From Corella eumyota (taxonomy: Eukaryota > Chordata > Ascidiacea > Phlebobranchia > Corellidae), in NCBI GenBank assembly GCA_963082875.1, contig OY720097.1, positions 23,444,501-23,508,500 of the forward strand: a stretch of 64,000 nt of DNA. Direction: 5' to 3'. A program made the position numbers and the translations under genes. Within the stretch, counting starts at the first letter, position 1. Each line of letters opens with the position of its first letter. This document shows positions 55,601 through 64,000 of this stretch, one piece after another. The notes below the pieces were generated by a model that saw only the letters and a list, made by a program, of their open reading frames with translations, was not told the DNA's origin and did no database searches.

Positions 55601-56918
55601 ATGTTTGTTGTTTTAACAGCATGGCTATTGTTGTATTAATTTTTGCATGGTTTTATTATTTTTCTACTAATTTCTTTAGTTTGGGTAGCAGTATCATCAA
55701 AATTTTTAAAAAAACAAATTTTAGAATTCACAAAAAACAAATAGATTCTAGTAACCCAAAACTTTAATGTTCGAAATTTACAGAAATCAAATTTTTTTCA
55801 ATTTTTGTGAAATTAATTCTCAAAAACAGTTTAGTTAGAAAAAGAAAAATAGTTTCTAATAGAAGAATAATTCTGGTGAGTTACCATTACAATATGGTAA
55901 TAGAGTGGTTAGAATAAGTCTAATGGTGTTTAAGATGTATAGGATGGTGTTTTTGCTGGCAAAAATGGTTCAGAGCTGGTTTATAATTGGTCTTTAATTG
56001 GTTTCAAGTTGGTTAAAATAATCTTTTGCAATCTCAAACTTAATTCCATTAAATTCAACTTTTATGGAGACTTTTCTAATTCCTCTTTGAACAATCTTGA
56101 TTGTTTTCTAACAATTCCCATTGTTCCTAAAGGGTGATGCGGGACTCACAGGGCGCAAGATTATTGTCGACACTTATGGGGGTTGGGGGGCACACGGAGG
56201 TGGGGCTTTCTCGGGGAAAGACCCCTCAAAAGTGGATCGATCTGCAGCTTATGGAGCAAGGTGGATTGCTAAATCTTTGGTCAAAGCAAAAATTTGTCGG
56301 CGAGTCTTGGTTCAGGTGAATTTATCCTCAACTTGGGGTGAACTGAATTTATCCTCAATTTGGGGTGAAGTCTTTGTTTTAACCCAAATCTAAAATTAAA
56401 TTTCCCGTCCTTTAGTCATAAAATTTCGAATAAAAACAGAAATTTTCTCTTCTTTTCCAAATACCTTACTTTATCCTCGATATCTCCACACTAGGTGTCA
56501 TATGCGATTGGAATTGCCGAGCCAATGGCGGTGTTTGTTCACAGTTATGGTACGAGCAAGTACACCAACAAACAACTTCATGATATCGTGATGAACAACT
56601 TTGATCTCAGACCTGGCATCATTATAAGGTTCGATTTTGGGATTTTTCAGGGGTGAAAATAAGGAATATTTTGGGATTTATAATCGGCGATTCCTAGGGG
56701 TCAAATTTTCGGAAAGTTTGGGGTTTAAAATCGTAAAATTTTAGGCGTCCAAGCTTGTTTTTTTTGTTCAAAAATTGAATTTTTTTTGTTGGTTTGTCAG
56801 AGATTTGAATTTGAAAGATCCAATCTATCAACAAACCTCGAGTTTTGGTCATTTTGGTCGATCCAAGTTCACCTGGGAGCAGGTTAGAGATGTCAAGATG
56901 CCATCCGATCTTGCTTAA
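52660..56918 (+). CDS. MAT: S-adenosylmethionine synthetase, isoform A (proximal 3' cassette)
   Basis: Exons are 52660-52753, 53082-53159, 53456-53578, 53789-53915, 54096-54225, 54494-54619, 55419-55511, 56133-56315, 56495-56628 and 56801-56918, giving 401 residues; human MAT2A has 395. The enzyme makes S-adenosylmethionine from methionine and ATP. Visible motifs: [20 protein letters not shown] (residues ~25-44), [15 protein letters not shown] (132 on) and [15 protein letters not shown] (273-287). The ATG at 52660 is chosen because homology begins just after it and an acceptor-like TTTTCAG lies between it and the upstream in-frame ATG. The C-terminus, [14 protein letters not shown], departs from the usual WEVPK ending. 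AATAAA lies at 57017, before the second cassette. The catalytic residues I can see are intact. Confidence 0.93.
55068..55345 (-). repeat. tRNA-derived SINE copy
   Basis: This minus-strand copy lies in intron 6 of the SAM synthetase gene, about 75 bp before the exon 7 acceptor. Confidence 0.84.
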
Positions 56919-57016
56919 CTCTTTCTTCCTTGAGAATTTTTTCTGCTTTTTGTTTTTTGGTGAACTTTATACAAAGATTTTAATTCAGAATTTTGTAAAT
57001 ATTTTTAATTATTGTC

Positions 57017-57022
57017 AATAAA
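57017..57022 (+). terminator. Polyadenylation signal after proximal MAT cassette
   Basis: AATAAA lies 99 bases past the stop of cassette A and 210 bases before exon 8b. It would end the short transcript between the two cassettes. Confidence 0.55.
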
Positions 57023-57231
57023 TTTAAAAACTTGAATTGTCGAGAGTTTTAGTGTTTCCCTAAAGTTACAGAGGTTTGGAAAAGTTAAGCGGAAACACTG
57101 AGGTACATTGCACGATTTATTATTTTCATTTTTTGCATGTTTTTATTTTCACCCGGTTTCTAACATTTTTAACCTAAAATAAAATTTAAAAAAAAATACA
57201 ATTTCCTAAAAATGAATTTATCCTCATTCAG

Positions 57232-57879
57232 GGTGATGCGGGTCTCACAGGACGAAAGATCATCGTCGACACATATGGGGGTTGGGGGGCTCATGGAGGG
57301 GGGGCTTTCTCGGGAAAAGATTTCTCCAAAGTTGATCGAAGTGCCGCTTATGCTGCTCGCTGGGTCGCGAAATCATTGGTCAAAGCTGGACTCTGTAAGA
57401 GGGTTCTAGTTCAGGTGGGTTTGTGATGTCATAACCTTTATTGTGATGTCATAACTTTTTCTGTATTATAATAATGTCATTATTATGACATCACAGGTCT
57501 CATATGCAATCGGAATAAGCGAACCACTCTCAATTTACGTGAGTTCGTACGGAACCTCAAAACTTCATGACCGCGAACTTCTCAAGGTCATTAACGACAA
57601 CTTTGACCTTCGACCTGGAATCATTGTCAAGTAAGAAAATTTTATCTTCAAAAATAATAATAATTTAGTTCAAGAAATTTTATGGAATTCAATTTTTGCA
57701 GAGAACTTGGTTTGAGGAGGCCGATCTACCACAAAACCGCTTGTTATGGTCATTTCGGTCGTAAGGGGTTCAGCTGGGAAGTCCCCAAACCACTTCGCAT
57801 CAGCCCCGAGATCAAGGAGGCTCTTACATCCGCTTCATCCCCTCCCTTAGTTAAACGACAGAAGTTTGGAAGTCATTAA
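57232..57879 (+). CDS. MAT: S-adenosylmethionine synthetase, alternative 3' cassette B
   Basis: Exons 57232-57414, 57497-57630 and 57702-57879 repeat the last three exons of the gene. The first two have exactly the same lengths as in cassette A (183 and 134), with the same phases and proper acceptors and donors. Joined to exon 7 they give a 421-residue enzyme. The cassette is closer to the animal MAT consensus ([34 protein letters not shown]) and adds a 27-residue tail ending VKRQKFGSH. No separate copy of exons 1-7 lies nearby, so it can be used only by skipping cassette A. AATAAA lies at 58188. It could instead be a partial tandem duplicate that is not expressed; the open frames and intact splice sites argue against that. 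Confidence 0.85.
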
Positions 57880-58190
57880 TCAGGGGATTTCCCTTCGTCA
57901 ACGGGTGCTTTATTCGGAATTATGACTAAATATAATAACTATGATGTCACAAACAAAATTAGAGTCCATATTTTTAAGTAGTTAAGTCATTTCAATGTCA
58001 CAATTTCTGAGTATGATGTCACAGAATGTCATTCCTTTATTGTTTATGCAGTTTTTATCATTGTTTTATTTCTAACGTAATAGTGACGTCACAATGTTAC
58101 GCTTTGTTCCAGATTGGTACAAATTATTGCAAGTTCTAGGTAATCATGATTGTAAATATTATTTGGATTTTATTTCTTTTAACACGTAAT
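57880..58190. other. 3' UTR and flank of SAM synthetase cassette B
   Basis: This stretch is non-coding. It contains two TGATGTCACA words (57942, 58013), one intact TGACGTCA (58083) and the candidate polyadenylation hexamer at 58188, which abuts the minisatellite. Confidence 0.5.
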
Positions 58191-58488
58191 AAACTTTTAC
58201 ACCACCATACAGTCATGTGTCAACTTTTACACCACTATACAGTAGCGTGTCAACTATTACACCACTATACAGTCATGTGTCAACTTTTACACCACTATAC
58301 AGTCCCGTATCAACTATTACACCACTACACAATCACGTGTCAATTTTTACACCACTATGCGGTCACGTATCAACTATTACACCACTACACAGTCACGTGT
58401 CAATTTTTACACCACTATACAGTTACTTGTCAACTTTTACATCATTACACAGTCATGTGTTAATTTTTACAACGTTATACAGTTGTAA
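58191..58488 (+). repeat. 30-bp minisatellite, about 10 copies
   Basis: Ten copies of a ~30-bp unit (TTTACACCACTATACAGTCA plus TGTGTCAAC) are arrayed head to tail. ACTATTAC and ACTTTTAC variants partly alternate, which suggests growth by 60-bp dimers. Two reading frames run through it only because the unit is 30 bp; it is not a gene. Confidence 0.92.
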
Positions 58489-58839
58489 TTATACGAAAAT
58501 TCAAGTTTTTAAGGATAAAATGATTTCGTAAACGCGATATGTTTGGAAACTTTCGTCATTGACTTTACTTGTCGATATAGCCTTTGTTGCAACATGAAAA
58601 CAATTTTTGACTAATTTTTACCTGCGTACCACAGTTAGTAGTTTTATTCCGTAGGGCCTTTAAATTGGACATTTAAATAGATTTATAGATTTCGTAGATT
58701 TTTCGAGTAAAACAATGGGTTTAAACGCTAATACTGTATTTTGCCTCCAACATAAGCCTGGTGTAATCAGGCAACCCAGTTTAAGGCATTCATGCTTAAA
58801 ACTAAACTTTAACGGTGAGCAGATCGAAAATCATATTTT
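58489..58839. other. Spacer between minisatellite and satellite region
   Basis: No gene is recognised. An 80-codon frame starting at 58715 has no family resemblance and runs into the satellite-like sequence. Confidence 0.4.
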
Positions 58840-59760
58840 TAAAATATTTTCAAAAATTATTGATATATATATAAAAGTTATGACACTTTTATTAAATTTT
58901 GCACAAAACCTGAAACTGAAAAAAAACATTTTATTCGGTTTGTTTTGGCCCAACTAGCATTCAAGATAAAACTTGTTTTTGTTAATTTTAAGTAGTATAA
59001 AAGTAACAACATTTTATATATGCCTTATATGTGTATCTCAATAACCTTATAATGATGTTTTTTTTTTTTTAAATGTTAAGAAATTGTATTTATATAATTA
59101 CGTTCTAATATTTTTACTGATTTGTTTTGTTAACTTTTTTTGCGATGTCTTGTTTAATAAATAGTTATTAAATAAGCTTGTGTTGTACATACGTTTCGAT
59201 GGATTAACTCGCTAGCGCGTCAAACTTGTAATCTTGCGTTCTGGGCTCGAATCCAGCTCATGGTAAGAGAAGTTATGACACTTTTATTAAATTTTGCATA
59301 AACTTCAAAATTAAAAAATAAATATTTTATTCGATTCGTTTTGGCCTAACTAACATTCAAGATAAAACATTTTTCAAAAATATCAACTAGAACAAAAGTT
59401 ACAGCACTTTTATATATGCACCATATAAGGTAGCGTAACGTCATCAGTATATTAATATTAAAATAAAGTTTTTTCGAATTATTATTAAACGCGCAGTAGT
59501 CTAAAAATCCTATTTCCGAAATATTTTTGAAAAATATTAATATATATATAAAAGTTATGACACTTTTATTAAACTTTGTATAAAACCCGAAACTGAAAAA
59601 TAAACATTTTATTTAATTTGTTTTGGCTAACTTTTAAGTTAAACATTTTTTTTCATTTTAAGTAAAATAAAAGTTACAGCATTTTTATAAATGCCTTATG
59701 CGTATCTGAATAACCTTATAATAATATTAATTTTTACTTTTAGGCAGAAAAGTGGGTTAC
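58840..59760 (-). repeat. Diverged inverted copies of the 313-bp satellite
   Basis: About three partial or full monomers lie in the opposite orientation to the main array. Their plus-strand reading (TTATGACACTTTTATTAAAT, TTTTGGCCTAACTAACATTC, AACGTCATCAGTATATTAAT, CGCGCAGTAGTCTAAA) is the reverse complement of the monomer. They are much more diverged than the array monomers. The array and these copies thus form a large imperfect inverted repeat. Confidence 0.75.
59200..59270 (+). repeat. tRNA-like fragment within the inverted satellite copies
   Basis: The stretch with TCGCTAGCGCGTCAAACTTG and GGGCTCGAATCCAGC has a B-box-like core and a tRNA-like anticodon-arm region. It does not form a complete tRNA by eye. 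A related element in the opposite orientation lies at 59820-59895. Confidence 0.4.
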
Positions 59761-59819
59761 CATATAAAATGTTTGCTTATTCTATTTTCGGGCGATGACC
59801 AACAATTAAGAAATTGTGT

Positions 59820-59895
59820 TTATATAATCTGTTTTCGAACTCATGACATTTGGTATACAAAGCAACGACCTGACCAGTGAGCCATCATAACCGGT
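59820..59895 (-). repeat. tRNA-like fragment, opposite orientation
   Basis: Read on the minus strand it contains GGCTCACTGGTCAGGTCGTT and GAGTTCGAAAAC, with A- and B-box-like segments spaced as in a tRNA. It lies between the inverted copies and the main satellite array. It is probably a SINE head or decayed tRNA rather than a functional gene. Confidence 0.4.
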
Positions 59896-60049
59896 AACAA
59901 CAAACAGCTTAAATGGTAATCTTGTATAATTAAAAACATCAAAAAAAAAAAAATATTTACAAATAAACAATAACAAAAAGTGTAATAAAGAGAGTGGGCT
60001 GATACCTAAAATATTAAAACTGCCGGCGCATATATAAAAACTGCTGTAC

Positions 60050-63000
60050 ATTCTACTGAATATTTTTTCGAAAAAGATTTTATCTTGAATGTTAGTTATT
60101 TTCCAATTTTAAGATTAATGCAAAATTTAATAAAAGTGTCATAACTTTTAGAAATATTAATAATTTAAAAAAATATTTTTAAAATGTGTTGTTTAGACTA
60201 TTGCGCTTTTAATGGTATAGTCAAAATTAAATTTAAAAAATTTGATTATTTTGAAAAAAAAAGTCGGCCCCTATGATAATGTACTGATGACGTCACACAT
60301 AGGCGTATAACGCATACGTAAAATTGCTGTAACTTTTGTTCTACTTAATATTTTCAAAAAATGTTTTATCTTGAATGTTAGTTAGGCCAAAATGAATCGA
60401 ATAAAATATTTATTTTTCAAATTTGAAATTTATGCAAAATTTAATAAAAGTGTCATAATTTTTACAAATAATAATTTTTTAAAATAATATTTTGTGAATA
60501 TGTTGTTTAGACTACCGCGCTTCTAATGGCATGTCCTAAATTCGATTTAAAAATTTGAATTTTTATTTTAAAAAAATTGACCCCAATATTAATATACTGA
60601 TGACGTCACACATAGGCGTATAACGCATACGTAAAATTGCTGTAACTTTTGTTCTACTTAATATTTTCAAAAAATGTTTAATCTTGAATGTTAGTTAGGC
60701 CAAAATGAATCGAATAAAATATTTATTTTTTAAATTTGAAATTTATGCAAAATTTAATAAAAGTGTCATAATTTTTACAAATAATAATTTTTTTAAATAA
60801 TATTTTGTGAATATGTTGTTTAGACTACCGTGCTTCTAATGGCATGTCCTAAATTCGATTAAAAAATTTGAATTTTTTTCTAAAAAAATTGACCCCAATA
60901 TTAATATACTGATGACGTCACTCATAGGCGTATAACGCATACGTAAAATTGCTGTAACTTTTGTTCTACTTAAAATTTTTAAAAAATGTTTTATCTTGAA
61001 TGTTAGTTAGGCCAAAATGAATCGAATAAATATTTATTTTTCAAATTTGAAATTTATGCAAAATTTAATAAAAGTGTCATAATTTTTACAAATAATAATT
61101 TTTTTAAATACTATTTTGTGAATATGTTGTTTAGACTACCGCGCTTCTAATGAAATGTCCTAAATTCGATATAAAATTTTGAATTTTTATTCTAAAAAAA
61201 TTGACCCCAATATTAATATACTGATGACGTCACACATAGGCGTATAACGCATACGTAAAATTGCTGTAACTTTTGTTCTACTTAATATTTTAAAAAAATG
61301 TTTTATCTTGAATGTTAGTTAGGCCAAAATGAATCGAAAAAAATATTTATTTTTTAAATTTGAAATTTATGCAAAATTTAATAAAAGTGTCATAATTTTT
61401 ACAAATAATAATTTTTTTAAATAATATTTTGTGAATATGTTGTTTAGACTACCGCGCTTCTAATGGCATGTCCTAAATTCGTTTTAAAAATTTGAATTTT
61501 TATTCTAAAAAAATTGACCCCAATATTAATATACTGATGACGTCACACATAGGCGTATAACGCATACGTAAAATTGCTGTAACTTCTGTTCTACTTGATA
61601 TTTTCAAAAAATGTTTTATCTTGAATGTTAGTTAGGCCAAAATGAATCGAATAAAATATTTATTTTTCAAATTTGAAATTTATGCAAAATTTAATAAAAG
61701 TGTCATAATTTTACAAATAATAATTTTTTAAAATAATATTTTGTGAATATGTTGTTTAGACTACCGCGCTTCCAATGGCATGTCCTAAATTCGATTTAAA
61801 AATTTGAATTTTTATTTTAAAAAAATTGACCCCAATATTAATATACTGATGACGTCACACATAGGCGTATAACGCATACGTAAAATTGCTGTAACTTTTG
61901 TTCTACTTAATATTTTCAAAAAATGTTTAATCTTGAATGTTAGTTAGGCCAAAATGAATCGAATAAAATATTTATTTTTTAAATTTGAAATTTATGCAAA
62001 ATTTAATAAAAGTGTCATAATTTTTACAAATAATAATTTTTTTAAATAATATTTTGTAAATATATTGTTTAGACTACCGCGCTTCTAATGGCATGTCCTA
62101 AATTCGATTTAAAAATTTGAATTTTTATTCTAAAAAAATTGACCCCAATATTAATATACTGATGACGTCACACATAGGCGTATAACGCATACGTAAAATT
62201 GCTGTAACTTTTGTTCTATTTAAAATTTTTAAAAAATGTTTTATCTTGAATGTTAGTTAGGCCAAAATGAATCGAATAAAATATTTATTTTTCAAATTTG
62301 AAATTTATGCAAAATTTAATAAAAGTGTCATAATTTTTACAAATAATAATTTTATTAAATAATATTTTGTGAATATGTTGTTTAGACTACCGCGCTTCTA
62401 ATAGCATGTCCTAAATTCGAATTAAAAATTTGAATTTTTATTTTAAAAAAATTGACCCTAATATTAATATACTGATGACGTTACACATAGGCGTATAAAG
62501 CATACGTAAAATTGCTGTAACTTTTGTTCTACTTGATATTTTCAAAAAATGTTTTATCTTGAATGTTAGTTAGGCCAAAATAAATCGAATAAAATATTTA
62601 TTTTTCAAATTTGAAATTTATGCAAAATTGAATAAAAGTGTCATAATTTTTACAAATAATAATTTTTTTAAATACTATTTTGTGAATATGTTGTTTAGAC
62701 TACCGCGCTTTTAATGGAATGTCCTAAATTCGATAAAAAATTTTGAATTTTTATTCTAAAAAAATTGACCCCAATATTAATATACTGATGACGTCACACA
62801 TAGGCGTATAACGCATACCTAAAATTGCTGTAACTTTTGTTTTACTTAATATTTAAAAAAAATGTTTTATCTTGAATATTAGTTAGGCCAAAATGAATCG
62901 AATAAAATATTTATTTTTCAAATTTGAAATTTATGCAAAATTTAATAAAAGTGTCATAATTTTTACAAATAATAATTTTTTAAAATAATATTTTGTGAAT

Positions 63001-64000
63001 ATGTTGTTTAGACTACCGCGCTTCCAATGGCATGTCTTTAATTCGATTTAAAAATTTGAATTTTTATTCTAAAAAAATTGACCCCAATATTAATATACTG
63101 ATGACGTCACACATAGGCGTATAACGCATACGTAAAATTGCTGTAACTTTTGTTCTACTTAATATTTTCAAAAAAAGTTTTATCTTGAATGTTAGTTAGG
63201 CCAAAATGAATCGAATAAAATAATTATTTTTTAAATTTAAAATTTATGCAAAATTTAATAAAAGTGTCATAATTTTTACAAATAATAATTTTTTTAAATA
63301 ATATTTTGTGAATATGTTGTTTAGACTACCGCGCTTTTAATGGAATGTCCTAAATTCGATAAAAAATTTTGAATTTTTATTCTAAAAAAATTGACCCCAA
63401 TATTAATATACTGATGACGTCACACATAGGCGTATAACGCATACGTAAAATTGCTGTAACTTTTGTTTTACTTAATATTTAAAAAAAATGTTTTATCTTG
63501 AATGTTAGTTAGGCCAAAATGAATCGAAAAAAATATTTATTTTTTAAATTTGAAATTTATGCAAAATTTAATAAAAGTGTCATAATTTTTACAAATAATA
63601 ATTTTTTTAAATAATATTTTGTGAATATGTTGTTTAGACTACCGCGCTTTTAATGGAATGTCCTAAATTCGATAAAAAATTTTGAATTTTTATTCTAAAA
63701 AAATTGACCCCAATATTAATATACTGATGACGTCACACATAGGCGTATAACGCATACGTAAAATTGCTGTAACTTTTGTTCTACTTAATATTTTCAAAAA
63801 AAGTTTTATCTTGAATGTTAGTTAGGCCAAAATGAATCGAATAAAATAATTATTTTTTAAATTTAAAATTATTCAAAATTTAATAAAAGTGTCATAATTT
63901 TTACAAATAATAATTTTTTTAAATAATATTTTGTGAATATGTTGTTTAGACTACCGCGCTTCTAATGACATGTCCTAAATTCGAATTAAAAATTTGAATT
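60050..64000 (+). repeat. Satellite array, 312-313-bp monomer, runs off the window
   Basis: The landmark TGACGTCACACATAGGCG recurs at 60288, 60601, 60913, 61225, 61538, 61850, 62163, 62476, 62789, 63102, 63415 and 63728, a period of 312-313 bp. Each monomer also carries TTATCTTGAATGTTAGTTAG, AATAAAAGTGTCATAA and TTTAGACTACCGCGCTTCTA. Monomers from the second on differ at only a few percent of sites, while the first (60050-60290) is clearly more diverged, as expected at an array edge. The array is non-coding and continues past position 64000. Confidence 0.96.

Noticed and set aside
57212-57409. Frames overlapping SAM synthetase exons 8a and 8b in another phase
   Set aside because: They are out-of-frame shadows of the GC-richer coding exons. 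Only the frame carrying [15 protein letters not shown] is supported.
58146-58531. Two plus-strand frames with HHYTV- or TPLYS-type repeats
   Set aside because: A 30-bp repeat unit keeps several frames open by arithmetic. There is no start context, splice support or family resemblance.
58715-58957. 80-codon frame next to the satellite
   Set aside because: It has no recognised family and runs into diverged satellite sequence. No splice or polyadenylation context supports it.
59806-60051. 81-codon minus-strand frame
   Set aside because: It covers a tRNA-like fragment and the edge of the satellite, with no coding evidence.

Overview
The window is animal nuclear DNA and most likely comes from an ascidian of the genus Ciona or a close relative. 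It is very AT-rich and holds compact genes with many short GT-AG introns. A tRNA-derived SINE occurs about every 2-3 kb in both orientations. The proteins are clearly metazoan: an Rx homeobox factor, a MOZ/KAT6 acetyltransferase, cyclophilin PPIL3, fatty acyl-CoA reductases and S-adenosylmethionine synthetase. The species is an inference; no species-diagnostic sequence was tested. All gene models were assembled by hand from splice signals, reading-frame continuity and recalled family sequences.

Layout. (1) 1440-2457 (+): a small single-pass membrane protein of unknown function, 3 exons. (2) 5422-9105 (+): Rx, a retinal/anterior-neural paired-like homeobox gene, 5 exons. (3) 9476-9970 (-): intronless PPIL3, convergent with Rx. 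(4) 13110-19762 and 21677-28986 (+): two tandem fatty acyl-CoA reductase genes, 13 coding exons each. They share intron phases and have mostly diverged, but a 180-bp tract over exon 6 is identical in both. (5) 31859-50393 (+): a KAT6 (MOZ/MORF) histone acetyltransferase of about 2,200 residues with at least 24 coding exons. It has winged-helix modules, a double PHD finger, a MYST domain, AT-hooks and a long Met/Gln/Asn/Pro-rich tail. (6) 52660-57879 (+): S-adenosylmethionine synthetase with two complete, non-identical copies of its last three exons, each ending in its own stop. (7) 58191-64000: a 30-bp minisatellite, diverged inverted satellite copies, then a 313-bp-period satellite array that runs off the window end.

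Apart from the paralogous FAR pair the genes look functionally unrelated, and no operon is apparent. MAT makes the cell's methyl donor, KAT6 acetylates histones, and Rx specifies photoreceptor and anterior neural fate. PPIL3 is a spliceosome-associated cyclophilin, and the FAR pair makes fatty alcohols for ether lipid or wax synthesis.

The points most worth a second look are: the duplicated 3' cassettes of the SAM synthetase gene; the recent gene-conversion tract between the FAR genes; the satellite array with inverted boundary copies; and the very frequent TGACGTCA-type palindrome, which appears in flanks, introns, satellite and coding exons and is often CpG-decayed to TGATGTCA inside genes. 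No virus-derived element was recognised.
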